Below are positions 24,204 to 35,557 of a stretch of 64,000 nucleotides of DNA, piece by piece. A model generated the notes under the pieces. That model searched no databases. It was given only the letters and a program-made list of their open reading frames with translations, and was not told the DNA's origin. The position numbers and the translations under genes are program-made. How positions within the stretch are numbered: position 1 is the first letter of the stretch; the number at the start of each line of letters is the position of its first letter. The DNA is from Lysobacter_F sp035645555 (GTDB lineage: Bacteria; Pseudomonadota; Gammaproteobacteria; Xanthomonadales; Xanthomonadaceae), in the NCBI GenBank assembly GCA_035645555.1, contig DASQMI010000068.1, positions 1-64,000 on the forward strand, given 5' to 3'.

Positions 24204-25454
24204 CTACAGGCGGTCGGTCGGCTCCAGCGCGGCCGGCTCGGCGGCGCACTCCGGCGGCATCTGCCGCGAACGCAGCTCACGCCGCCAGACCAGGATGCCG
24301 AGCGCGGTGAACGCCGCCGAACCCAGCGCCAGCCACAGCGGGTGGTGGCTCAGCAGCGGCGACAGCGCACCGGCGATCGCGGCGTTGATCACCAGCCCGA
24401 CGAACGCCTGCAGCGACGATGCCGAGCCGCGCTGGCGCGGATACATGTCGAGGATCGCCAGCGTGACGATGGGAAACACGAGCGCGATGCCGAACGCGTT
24501 CAGGCACATCGGCACGATCGCCCACGGCACCCGCGGTTCCGGCGCCCATGCGGTGTAGACGAGATTGACCACGGCGGCGAGTGCGCTGACCGCGAAGCCG
24601 AGCCCGGCCAGCCGGGTGCCGCTCATGCGTCCGGCCATGCGACCGGAGGTGAACGCACCGGCCACCATGCCGCCGATGGTCGGGACGAAGAACCACGCGA
24701 ACTGGCGCTCGTCGAGATCGAGGATCTCCAGCACGAACACCGGGGCGGAGGCGATGTAGAGGAACAGCGCGTTGAAGTTGAACGAGCCGGTCAGCGACAG
24801 CCGCACGAAGCTCGGGTTGGCGACGATGCCGAGGTAGTCGCGCAGCAGCCGCCGCGGCGCCAGCGACAGCCGCGCCTCCGGCGGATGGGTTTCCGGCAGC
24901 GCGACGGCGGCGGTCGCCAGCAGCACCACCGCGAACGCGACCAGGAACCAGAAGATCAGCGGCCAGCGGCCCCAGCCGAGCAGCCAGCCGCCGATGATCG
25001 GCGCCACCGCCGGCGCGATGCCGAACACCATCGAGACCTGGCTCATCAGTCGCTGGGCGTCGTCGCCGTGGAACAGGTCGCGGATCACCGCGCGGCCGAC
25101 GATCAGCCCGACCCCCGCCGACAATCCCTGCAATGCGCGGAACGCGAGCAAGGTCGGCAGGTCGCGCGCCAGCGCACAACCGACCGACGCCAGCGCGAAC
25201 ACCGACAAACCGGCCAGGATCACCCGCTTGCGCCCGATCGCATCGGACACCGGCCCATGCACCACGCTCATCAGCGCATACGCGACCAGGTAGACGCTGA
25301 TGGTCTGCTGCATCGCCACCTTGTCGGCGCCGAGCTGCGCGCCGATCTGCGGGAACGCCGGGAAGATGGTGTCGATCGAGAACGGTCCGAACATCGCCAG
25401 CCCGCCCAGCAGCAAGGCGAGACGGACACGGGATGGGGCGGCGCTGCGGGCCAT
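24204..25454 (-). CDS. Bcr/CflA-type MFS drug exporter
   Basis: The 416-residue protein has 12 predicted helices and the MFS drug:H+ antiporter (DHA1) pattern. Helix 1 is followed by SIDTIFPAFPQIGAQL, the typical Bcr/CflA start. Motif A is VHGPVSDAIGRKRVI, and motif C-like RALQGLSAGVGLIVGRAVIRD lies after helix 4. Relatives export bicyclomycin, chloramphenicol and similar compounds. It is divergent from the Atm1-type ABC exporter with 106 bases between start codons. Confidence 0.9.
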   Translation of the reverse strand: MARSAAPSRVRLALLLGGLAMFGPFSIDTIFPAFPQIGAQLGADKVAMQQTISVYLVAYALMSVVHGPVSDAIGRKRVILAGLSVFALASVGCALARDLPTLLAFRALQGLSAGVGLIVGRAVIRDLFHGDDAQRLMSQVSMVFGIAPAVAPIIGGWLLGWGRWPLIFWFLVAFAVVLLATAAVALPETHPPEARLSLAPRRLLRDYLGIVANPSFVRLSLTGSFNFNALFLYIASAPVFVLEILDLDERQFAWFFVPTIGGMVAGAFTSGRMAGRMSGTRLAGLGFAVSALAAVVNLVYTAWAPEPRVPWAIVPMCLNAFGIALVFPIVTLAILDMYPRQRGSASSLQAFVGLVINAAIAGALSPLLSHHPLWLALGSAAFTALGILVWRRELRSRQMPPECAAEPAALEPTDRL

Positions 25455-25560
25455 CGGGGGACAGGACCGGACGGGCGCCCTAGCGTAGCCGGTCCGCCGA
25501 GGGCACCGCGCAGGCGGGTGCCTGCTTGAGAGCAGCGGCGGCCGCACCCATGCTGTCGGG

Positions 25561-27360
25561 ATGGACGCCCCCACGCCTCTTTCCGTCCGCCAGCGCGGCA
25601 CCACGCGCAGCGACTTCGGCATCGTCGCCTCGCTGCTGCCGTACCTGAAGCCGCATGCCGCGCGCATCGCGGTGGCGCTGGCCTGCCTGCTCGCCGCCAA
25701 GCTGATGCTGTTGGGCGTGCCGCTGGTGCTCAAACGCATCGTCGACGCGCTCGACGTTACGACCGGGCTGCGCGTGCTGCCGGTGCTGCTGCTGGCCGCG
25801 TACGGCGCCGCGCGAATCGGCTCCAGCCTGTTCACCGAGCTGCGCCAGGTGGTGTTCGCGCGGGTGATGGCGCGCACCGCGCGCCAAGTCACGCTGGAGG
25901 TGTTCCGCCACCTGCACGCGCTGAGCCTGCGTTTCCACCTGCAGCGGCGCACCGGCGGCGTGGCCCGCGACGTCGAGCGCGGCGGCACCGCGGTCACCGA
26001 CCTGCTCGACTGGACCATCTACACCATCATCCCGACCGCGATCGAGGTCGTGCTGGTGACGGTGTTCCTGGTCGCCGCCTACGACTGGACCTATGGCGCG
26101 GTGACGCTGACGACGCTGGCCGCGTACATCGCCTGGACGTTCGCGGTGACCGAATGGCGCACCCGCTACTACCGCGCCAAGGTCGAGGCCGACACGCACG
26201 CCAACGCGCGCGCGGTCGATTCGCTGCTGAACTACGAGACGGTCAAGTACTTCAACAACGAGGACCACGAGGCCGCGCGCTACGACGTCAACCTGCGCGG
26301 TGTCGAGGAGGCGACGGTAAAAAGCCTGAAGACCCTGGCGGTGCTCAACGTCGGCCAGACCGGCATCGTCGCGCTCGGCCTCACCGCGCTGATGTGGCGC
26401 GCGGCGACCGGCGTGGTGGCCGGCGAGCTGACGGTCGGCGACCTGGTACTGGTCAACGCGTTCCTGCTGCAGCTGTCGGCGCCGCTCAACTACCTCGGCA
26501 TGATGTACCGCGAGATCAAGCAGGCGCTGACCAACATGGAGCGTCTGTTCGGCCTGCTCGACGAGCGCCAGGACGTGCAGGACCGCCCCGGTGCGCAGCC
26601 GCTGCGCACCCGGCGCCCGCACGTGCGCTTCGAGAGCGTGCGCTTCGCCTACGACCCGCGGCGCGAGATCCTCAAGGGGATCTCGTTCGACGTTCCGCCG
26701 GGCCACACCGTCGCGGTGGTCGGGCACTCCGGCTCGGGCAAGTCGACGCTGGCGCGCCTGCTCTACCGCTTCTACGATCCCGACGCCGGCCGCATCACCA
26801 TCGACGGCCACGACCTGCGCGACCTCACCCAGGCGTCGGTGCGTGCGGCGATCGCCACCGTGCCGCAGGACACCGTGCTGTTCAACGACACCATCTACTA
26901 CAACATCCTCTACGGCCGTCCCGACGCGACCCGGGAGGAGGTTGAGGCGGCAGCGAAGGCGGCGCACATCCACGAGTTCATCCTGGCGATGCCGGACGGC
27001 TACCAGACCGAGGTGGGCGAGCGCGGACTGAAGCTGTCCGGCGGCGAGAAGCAGCGCGTGGCGATCGCGCGCGCGCTGCTGAAGAACCCGGCGATCCTGA
27101 TCTTCGACGAGGCTACCTCGGCGCTGGACTCGCGTTCCGAGAAGGCCATCCAGGCCGAGCTCGAGCGCATCGCCCAGGGCCGGACCACACTGGTCATCGC
27201 GCATCGCCTGTCCACGGTGATGAACGCCGACCGGATCCTGGTGATGGACGACGGCCGGATCGTCGAGCACGGCACCCACGACGAGCTGCTGGCCCGCGGC
27301 GGCCACTACGCGCAGCTGTGGCAGCTGCAGCTGCAGGGCGAGCAGGAGACGGTCGCGTGA
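25561..27360 (+). CDS. Atm1/HMT1-type ABC exporter (fused membrane and ATPase domains)
   Basis: The 599-residue half-transporter has six helices in residues 30-320, then an ATPase domain: Walker A GHSGSGKST, Q-loop VPQDTVLF, signature LSGGEKQR, Walker B ILIFDEATSALD, and the switch AHRLST. The segment NYETVKYFNNEDHEAARY is characteristic of the Atm1/ABCB7 group, which exports glutathione-linked or Fe-S-related compounds and affects metal tolerance. It acts as a homodimer in the inner membrane. The product ends 93 bases before the repeat at 27453. Confidence 0.92.
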   Translation: MDAPTPLSVRQRGTTRSDFGIVASLLPYLKPHAARIAVALACLLAAKLMLLGVPLVLKRIVDALDVTTGLRVLPVLLLAAYGAARIGSSLFTELRQVVFARVMARTARQVTLEVFRHLHALSLRFHLQRRTGGVARDVERGGTAVTDLLDWTIYTIIPTAIEVVLVTVFLVAAYDWTYGAVTLTTLAAYIAWTFAVTEWRTRYYRAKVEADTHANARAVDSLLNYETVKYFNNEDHEAARYDVNLRGVEEATVKSLKTLAVLNVGQTGIVALGLTALMWRAATGVVAGELTVGDLVLVNAFLLQLSAPLNYLGMMYREIKQALTNMERLFGLLDERQDVQDRPGAQPLRTRRPHVRFESVRFAYDPRREILKGISFDVPPGHTVAVVGHSGSGKSTLARLLYRFYDPDAGRITIDGHDLRDLTQASVRAAIATVPQDTVLFNDTIYYNILYGRPDATREEVEAAAKAAHIHEFILAMPDGYQTEVGERGLKLSGGEKQRVAIARALLKNPAILIFDEATSALDSRSEKAIQAELERIAQGRTTLVIAHRLSTVMNADRILVMDDGRIVEHGTHDELLARGGHYAQLWQLQLQGEQETVA

Positions 27361-27452
27361 GTCCCTGCCACGGACTCACACGGATGAACGCGGATTCCCA
27401 TACTGCAACCCCGCCCCTGTCTCGAAGCCGGCCGAGCGCAGATAGCCGTACC

Positions 27453-27519
27453 GTAGGAGTGGCTTTAGCCGCGACTTGATTCCATGGCGACCTACGGTCG
27501 CGGCTGAAGCCGCTCCTAC
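27453..27519. repeat. Second GTAGGAGC-type palindromic repeat, one arm diverged
   Basis: The right arm (27497-27519, read on the minus strand) is GTAGGAGCGGCTTCAGCCGC plus GAC, identical to the unit at 21681. The left arm has two transitions (GTAGGAGTGGCTTTAGCCGC). The arms face each other across about 21 bases. It lies in the gap between the ABC exporter and the glycine riboswitch. Confidence 0.8.
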
Positions 27520-27569
27520 GGGGCCGGTGGTCGTGGCCGACCTGTCCGGCACCGCCTACCGCCCCGGGC

Positions 27570-27575
27570 TATAAT
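27570..27575 (+). promoter_or_regulatory. -10 box (TATAAT) of the riboswitch-gcvP transcript
   Basis: A perfect TATAAT lies 12 or so bases before the first aptamer, which would place the RNA start near 27582, just ahead of the riboswitch. No good -35 hexamer is visible. Confidence 0.65.
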
Positions 27576-27587
27576 TCGGCCGCAGGA

Positions 27588-27757
27588 TGCAGTGGGAGAA
27601 GCGGGCTCGCCCCGCTGCCGAAGGCGCAACCGCCCGCAATCGCTCAGGCCCCCCTACCGCTGCGTCGCGAAACTCTGGAGAGACCGGTTCGATCCGGCGC
27701 CGAAGGGGCACGAAGCGCGACCGCGCTTCCAAACTCTCAGGCAAAAGGACAGAGGGG
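27588..27757 (+). promoter_or_regulatory. Tandem glycine riboswitch (two aptamers)
   Basis: Two glycine-aptamer cores follow one another. The first has GGGAGAAGC, then GCCGAAGGCGCAACCGC and TCGCTCAGGC (27592-27659). The second has CTCTGGAGAGACC, GCGCCGAAGGGGCACGAAGC, and AACTCTCAGGCAAAAGGACAG (27672-27752). The motif pairs GAGA...CCGAAGG...CTCAGGCAAAAGGACAG are diagnostic. The element lies directly upstream of gcvP and should raise glycine-cleavage expression when glycine is abundant. Confidence 0.95.
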
Positions 27758-27799
27758 CGAGCGGGGATTTCGAGCGGCGCAAGCCGCGAGCCCGCGAGC

Positions 27800-27825
27800 G
27801 CCCGGCGGCCGTGAGGCCGGCGGGC
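27800..27825 (+). promoter_or_regulatory. Hairpin in the riboswitch expression platform
   Basis: A GC-rich stem (GCCCGGCGGCC / GGCCGGCGGGC, one internal mismatch, GTGA loop) sits between the second aptamer and gcvP. A further CGCCCCTTTCCTT follows at about 27831-27843. It may be the terminator or a translation-control hairpin of the switch. Inferred from position. Confidence 0.45.
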
Positions 27826-27873
27826 GGGACCGCCCCTTTCCTTATGGCCTTGCGCCGAGCCACGACTCCAGCC

Positions 27874-30762
<2,889 letters not shown>

Positions 30763-30770
30763 GGCGCAGC

Positions 30771-30800
30771 CGGCGGCGGCGTACCCTCGCCGCCGCCGTT
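30771..30800 (+). terminator. Candidate terminator after gcvP
   Basis: An 11-bp perfect GC stem (CGGCGGCGGCG / CGCCGCCGCCG) with a TACCCT loop begins 8 bases after the gcvP stop. It has only a short TT after it, so termination strength is uncertain. Confidence 0.45.
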
Positions 30801-30833
30801 GCCGCAGCCGCCGCGGCGCGGCAGGATGCGGCC

Positions 30834-31841
30834 ATGAACGCCTCCGACTGCGACGCCCGCGGCCTGCCGCTCTGCGTGATCAACTGCGTGGCCTACGGCC
30901 GCGACGGCAGCCGCCGCGAAATCACCCTCGACGCCATCAGCGACGTGCTCGCCGTCGACGACGGCAGCTTCGTCTGGGTCGGCCTGTACGAACCCGACGA
31001 AGGCATCCTCGCCAAGCTGCAGGAGGAATTCGGCCTGCATGACCTCGCGGTCGAGGACGCGCAGCACGCCCACCAGCGGCCGAAGCTGGAGGCCTACGGC
31101 AACTCGCTGTTCCTCGCGGTGCACACCGCGCAGCGGATCGACAGCGCGATCCGCTTCGGCGAAACCCACCTGTTCTTCGGCGCGCGCTACCTCGTGACCG
31201 TGCGCCACGGCGCCTCGTCGAGCTACGCGCCGGCACGCGCGCGCTTCGAGCGCGACCTCGAGGCGATGGCGCGCGGACCGGCGGCCGGCCTGTACATGGT
31301 GCTCGACCAGATCGTCGACAACTTCATGCCGATCGTCGACGGCTTCTCCGCCGAACTCAACGCGCTCGAGCAGGACGTGTTCGCCGAGGATTTCCGCAAG
31401 GACACGGTGCACCAGCTGTACCGGCTCAAGCGCGAGCTGGCCCGGCTGCGGCTGGCAGTGGCGCCGCTGCAGGACATCCTCGGTCAGCTCGTGCGCAACC
31501 GCACCGTGCTGATCGACGAGGAGATCCAGCTGTACTTCCGCGACGTGCACGACCACGCGGTGCGGATCAACGACAGCACCGACACGCTGCGCGAGATGCT
31601 GACCGCGGCGATGAGCGTCAACCTGTCGCTGGTGACCATCCGCCAGGGCGAGGTGGTCAAACGGCTCGCCGGCTGGGCCGCGCTGCTCGCCGCGCCGACG
31701 CTGATCGCCAGCTGGTACGGCATGAACTTCGAGTTCATGCCGGAGGTACACGCGCGTTTCGGGTATCCGGTGCTGATCGCGGTGACGGTGGTGGTCTGCG
31801 TGGTCCTGTACGCCTGGCTCAGGCGCGCGCGCTGGCTGTAA
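30834..31841 (+). CDS. CorA-family divalent cation transporter
   Basis: The 335-residue protein has a large cytoplasmic N-terminal domain and two C-terminal helices joined by the signature GMN motif (WYGMNFEFMPE). Near the N-terminus, LGLHDLAVEDAQHAHQRPKLEAYG is typical of CorA. The pore helix region (LAGWAALLAAPTLIASWYGMN) is intact. It should take up Mg2+ (or Co2+/Ni2+) as a pentamer in the inner membrane. It is followed 94 bases later by cstA on the same strand. Confidence 0.92.
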   Translation: MNASDCDARGLPLCVINCVAYGRDGSRREITLDAISDVLAVDDGSFVWVGLYEPDEGILAKLQEEFGLHDLAVEDAQHAHQRPKLEAYGNSLFLAVHTAQRIDSAIRFGETHLFFGARYLVTVRHGASSSYAPARARFERDLEAMARGPAAGLYMVLDQIVDNFMPIVDGFSAELNALEQDVFAEDFRKDTVHQLYRLKRELARLRLAVAPLQDILGQLVRNRTVLIDEEIQLYFRDVHDHAVRINDSTDTLREMLTAAMSVNLSLVTIRQGEVVKRLAGWAALLAAPTLIASWYGMNFEFMPEVHARFGYPVLIAVTVVVCVVLYAWLRRARWL

Positions 31842-31935
31842 TTCGCTGCATCGCAGCATCGCCCGGAGGCGTGCGCAGTTGACCGCGCGCGCGGGCGACG
31901 CCACGCTCGCACACCGTGCCACGGGGAGTGAGCGG

Positions 31936-33996
31936 ATGAACCTGCTGTCGTGGATCGGTTGGGGCGCGCTCGGCCTGCTCGGCGCCGGCTGCCTGGGCGT
32001 GCTGGCGCTGCAGCGCGGCGAGACGATCAGCGCGATGTGGCTGGTGGTGGCGGCGGTGTGCACGTTCCTGATCGCCTACCGTTTCTACGCGCGCTACATC
32101 GCCACCCGCGCGCTGCGCATCGACCCCACCCGTGCAACGCCCGCCTGGCGGCGCAACGACGGTCTGGACTACGTGCCGACCCCGAAGTCGGTGGTGTTCG
32201 GCCATCACTTCGCGGCGATCGCCGGCGCTGGCCCGCTGGTCGGCCCGGTGCTCGCGGCGCAGATGGGCTACCTGCCCGGCACGCTGTGGATTCTGGTCGG
32301 CGTGGTGTTCGCCGGTGCCGTGCAGGACATGCTGGTGCTGTTCTTCTCGACCCGCCGCGACGGCCGCTCGCTCGGCGAGATGATTCGCGCCGAGCTCGGC
32401 CCGGCCGCCGGCGTAGTCACCATGGTCGGCATCCTGATGATCATGGTGATCCTGCTGGCGGTGCTGGCGCTGGTGGTGGTCAAGGCGCTGGCCGAAAGCC
32501 CCTGGGGCACGTTTACGGTGGCGATGACGATTCCGATCGCGCTGCTGATGGGCCTCTATCTGCGCTATCTGCGACCCGGGCGCATCCTGGAGGTGTCGGT
32601 GCTGGGCCTGGCTCTGCTGCTGCTGTCGATCGCGGTCGGCGGCAAGGTCGCCGCCGACCCGCAGTGGGCGGCGCTGTTCCATCTCGAAGCGACCATGCTC
32701 GCGTGGCTGCTGATCGGTTACGGCTTCGTCGCCGCGGTGCTGCCGGTATGGCTGCTGCTGGCGCCGCGCGATTACCTGTCGACGTTCCTCAAGATCGGCA
32801 CCGTGGTGCTGCTGGCGGTGGCGATCCTGCTCGCGCGGCCCGACCTGCAGATGCCGGCCGTCACCCGTTTCATCGACGGCACCGGACCGGTGTTCGCCGG
32901 CAATCTGTTCCCGTTTCTGTTCATCACCATCGCCTGCGGCGCGGTGTCCGGCTTCCACTCGCTGATCAGTTCCGGCACTACGCCGAAGCTGATCGCCAGC
33001 GAAGCGCACATCCCGCTGGTCGGCTACGGCGGCATGCTGATGGAAGCGTTCGTTGCGGTGATGGCGCTGGTGGCCGCCTGCGTACTCGACCCGGGCGTGT
33101 ACTTCGCGATGAACGCGCCGGCCGCGCTGCTCGGCACCACGCCGGAAACCGCCGCCGAGGCGATCCGCACGCTCGGGTTCACCATCACGCCCGACGCGCT
33201 GCGGACGGTGGCGCAGGACATCGGCGAGGCGAGCATCCTGTCGCGGACCGGCGGCGCGCCGACGCTTGCGGTTGGCATGGCGCAGATCCTGCACAGGCTG
33301 GTGCCGGGCCAGGGCATGATGGCGTTCTGGTACCACTACGCCATCCTGTTCGAGGCGCTGTTCATCCTCACCACCATCGACGCCGGCACGCGGGTGGCGC
33401 GCTTCATGTTCCAGGAGCTGATCGGCCTGGCCTACGCGCCGTTCCGCCGTACCGAAAGCTGGGCAGCAAACGTGGTTTGCACCGCCATCGCGGTCGCGTG
33501 CTGGGGCTACTTCCTCTACCAGGGCGTGGTCGATCCGCTCGGCGGCATCAACACGCTGTGGCCGCTGTTCGGCATCGCCAACCAGATGCTCGCCGGCATG
33601 GCGCTGGTGTTCTGCTGCGTGGTGATGGTGCGGATGAAGCGCGAGCGCTATCTGTGGATTCCGCTGCTGCCGACCGCGTGGCTGCTGGTATGCACGATGA
33701 CTGCCGGCTGGCAGAAGCTGTTCCATGCCGACCCCAAGATTGGCTTCCTCAGCAACGCGCGCCGCTTCGCGGAGGCGGCCGCGCGCGGCGACGTGCTGGC
33801 GCCGGCGAAGTCGCTGGAGGAGATGCAACGCGTCGTGTTCAACAATTACCTCGACGCGGCCCTGTGCGCGCTGTTCATGCTGGTGCTGATCAGTGCGGCG
33901 CTGTTCGGGCTGCGCGCCGCGCTGCAGGCGCGCCGTCATCGCGAGCCGACGTCCCGCGAGACCGACTATGTCGCGCTCGACGCCGTCGCCCGTTGA
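31936..33996 (+). CDS. cstA: CstA-family carbon starvation protein / pyruvate transporter
   Basis: The 686-residue protein has about 16 hydrophobic segments and the CstA core (PTPKSVVFGHHFAAIAGAGPLVGPVLAAQMGYLPG). The family imports pyruvate, and E. coli members CstA and BtsT respond to carbon limitation. The ATG at 31936 follows the GGGGAGTGAGCGG region; an earlier in-frame start adds 19 non-hydrophobic residues. It is coupled to a small YbdD-like gene at its 3' end, the usual partner. Confidence 0.94.
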   Translation: MNLLSWIGWGALGLLGAGCLGVLALQRGETISAMWLVVAAVCTFLIAYRFYARYIATRALRIDPTRATPAWRRNDGLDYVPTPKSVVFGHHFAAIAGAGPLVGPVLAAQMGYLPGTLWILVGVVFAGAVQDMLVLFFSTRRDGRSLGEMIRAELGPAAGVVTMVGILMIMVILLAVLALVVVKALAESPWGTFTVAMTIPIALLMGLYLRYLRPGRILEVSVLGLALLLLSIAVGGKVAADPQWAALFHLEATMLAWLLIGYGFVAAVLPVWLLLAPRDYLSTFLKIGTVVLLAVAILLARPDLQMPAVTRFIDGTGPVFAGNLFPFLFITIACGAVSGFHSLISSGTTPKLIASEAHIPLVGYGGMLMEAFVAVMALVAACVLDPGVYFAMNAPAALLGTTPETAAEAIRTLGFTITPDALRTVAQDIGEASILSRTGGAPTLAVGMAQILHRLVPGQGMMAFWYHYAILFEALFILTTIDAGTRVARFMFQELIGLAYAPFRRTESWAANVVCTAIAVACWGYFLYQGVVDPLGGINTLWPLFGIANQMLAGMALVFCCVVMVRMKRERYLWIPLLPTAWLLVCTMTAGWQKLFHADPKIGFLSNARRFAEAAARGDVLAPAKSLEEMQRVVFNNYLDAALCALFMLVLISAALFGLRAALQARRHREPTSRETDYVALDAVAR

Positions 33997-34195
33997 GCCT
34001 GTGCGCTCGCGCCTGCGTGCGTTCTGGCGCATCGCCTGCCAGACGGCACGCATGGCGATCGGCGTCCCGGACTACGACGCCTATGTCGCGCACGTGCGCG
34101 ACTCGCATCCGGAACGCATGCCGATGAGCCGCAAGGAATTCTTTCGCGAACGCATGACCGCACGCTACGGCCGCGGCCGTTCGCGCTGCTGCTGA
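33968..34195 (+). CDS. YbdD/YjiX-family small protein, CstA partner
   Basis: The C-terminal part (MAIGVPDYDAYVAHVRDSHPERMPMSRKEFFRERMTARYGRG..RCC) closely follows E. coli YbdD, including the terminal CC. The ATG at 33968 overlaps cstA by 29 bases and gives 75 residues. A GTG at 34001, four bases after the cstA stop, gives 64 residues, closer to the usual family length. I cannot decide between them, so the ATG is listed. CstA-YbdD pairing is widely conserved, and the small protein is thought to be needed for pyruvate uptake. Confidence 0.85.
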   Translation: MSRSTPSPVEPVRSRLRAFWRIACQTARMAIGVPDYDAYVAHVRDSHPERMPMSRKEFFRERMTARYGRGRSRCC

Positions 34196-34500
34196 CGGCG
34201 CGTCCTTCGATCTTCGCGTCGGACGCAGGCCGCTCGTACGTGTCGTTCACTGGGTGTTGCCTATCGTGGACGCGTGGTCATCGACGACCGGCGACGCACC
34301 TTCGTCCCCGGCGGCGGACCATCGCGCGCTCAACAGAAAGCGTCGCGCCGAGGCGGACGCTCATCGTGTCCGCTCCTGGTTGTCGCCCGTCGTGGCGCCT
34401 ACGGATCGGGTGCGTCGGGCGGCTCGTGCATCGGCTCCATTCCATGCGGTACGACCGGTCTGGTCGGATGCGGGAGCCATCTCTCAAGACGAGGCTTCCA
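34196..34500. other. 305-base intergenic gap with no gene seen
   Basis: No convincing ORF, tRNA or strong hairpin is visible between ybdD and the SdrD-like secreted protein. It should carry the promoter and leader of the secreted protein; a purine-rich GACGAGG about 8 bases before the ATG at 34501 is the likely ribosome-binding site. Confidence 0.5.
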
Positions 34501-35397
34501 ATGAACAACAACGCATCTCTCCGTTGCGGCAACGCGGCGCGCTGGCTCGCGCCCACCGTTCTGGCCGCGTGCATCCTCGCCGCTCCTGCGTTCGCGCAGA
34601 CGGCCTCGACCGTCAACCCGAACCACGGCAGCATCGTGGTGAAGAAGTTCTACGACGCCAACGCGAACGGCGTACGCGACGCCTACGAGCCGTGGCTCTC
34701 GAACTGGCCGATGACGCTGACCGGCAACGGCAGCAGCTCCACCAAACCCACCACGGCCACCTGGAGCGGACTGCCTGGCGGCCCCGGCTACTCGGTGCAA
34801 GAAGCGATGCCGGTCGAGACCAACTGGGTTCAGACCGCACCGCGCGTCAACGGCACTCCGGTCAATCCGTACACGCTGACGGTGATCCCGTGCAAGACCA
34901 CGGTGGTGAAGTTCGGCAACTACTGCACCAAGGGCAGCGGCGGACGCACCCCGGGCTACTGGACCAACCAGAACGGCGAGGCGCGCATGAACGACGGCGG
35001 CACCATGGCGCCCGAGCTCGGCCTGCTGTCGAGCCTCAACCTCGTCGACGCTTCCGGCAACGCGTTCGATCCGCTTGATTACGCCTCGTTCGAGGCCTGG
35101 TTGCGTGCCCGCAATGCGACCAACATGGCCTACCAGCTGTCAGGCCACCTGGCCGCAATGACGCTCAACGTGGAGTCGGGATTGGTGAATGGCGACGCCA
35201 CGTTCCTGCCCTGCAACTGCACCATCAACGAATTGATGGAAGACGCGAACGAGTCGCTGGGCACGAACCCGTACACCCCCGAGGGGCATCCCGAGCGCGC
35301 CAACCAGGAAACGCTGAAGAACTGGCTGGATGCGCTGAACAACGGTGCCCAGATCGTGTCGCCCACGCCGTGCAAGCGCACGTTCGCCACCACCTGA
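34501..35397 (+). CDS. Secreted protein with an SdrD-B-like domain and a TPGYWTN motif
   Basis: The 298-residue precursor has a standard signal peptide (ARWLAPTVLAACILAAPAFAQ). The mature N-terminal part (GSIVVKKFYDANANGVRDAYEPWLSNWPMTL) matches the start of SdrD-B/Cna-B-like repeats with a calcium-site-type DANANGVRD. The second part has GGRTPGYWTNQNGEAR, like the GYWKN domain found in assorted exported proteins, and several cysteines. No sortase motif or membrane anchor is seen. It is a lone gene with a 305-base leader region and a terminator after it. Function unknown. Confidence 0.75.
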   Translation: MNNNASLRCGNAARWLAPTVLAACILAAPAFAQTASTVNPNHGSIVVKKFYDANANGVRDAYEPWLSNWPMTLTGNGSSSTKPTTATWSGLPGGPGYSVQEAMPVETNWVQTAPRVNGTPVNPYTLTVIPCKTTVVKFGNYCTKGSGGRTPGYWTNQNGEARMNDGGTMAPELGLLSSLNLVDASGNAFDPLDYASFEAWLRARNATNMAYQLSGHLAAMTLNVESGLVNGDATFLPCNCTINELMEDANESLGTNPYTPEGHPERANQETLKNWLDALNNGAQIVSPTPCKRTFATT

Positions 35398-35417
35398 ACC
35401 TATCGCTCGAACTGCCG

Positions 35418-35439
35418 CCCCGGCCGACTGCCGGGGTTT
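35418..35439 (+). terminator. Candidate terminator after the SdrD-like gene
   Basis: A 7-bp stem (CCCCGGC / GCCGGGG) with a 5-base loop and TTTGG lies 20 bases after the stop codon. Confidence 0.5.
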
Positions 35440-35557
35440 GGCATAGCGCGCGCCGTTGCTTCAAGCACACCTTGGCCGCGCGGGCACGGTCGTGCCCGCT
35501 TCGCCGTGTAACCGGTGGCCAGTGACCGCCGAGCGTAGCTCGTGCCGCCCGCCCGGC

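Noticed and set aside
24204..26018. Longer 604-aa form of the MFS exporter starting at 26018
   Set aside because: The extra N-terminal part is antisense to the ABC exporter and lacks membrane helices; the true start is at 25454.
35480..35499. GCGGGCACG/CGTGCCCGC palindrome as a terminator or operator
   Set aside because: No T-run on either strand and no regulator nearby; it could be chance in a GC-rich gap.
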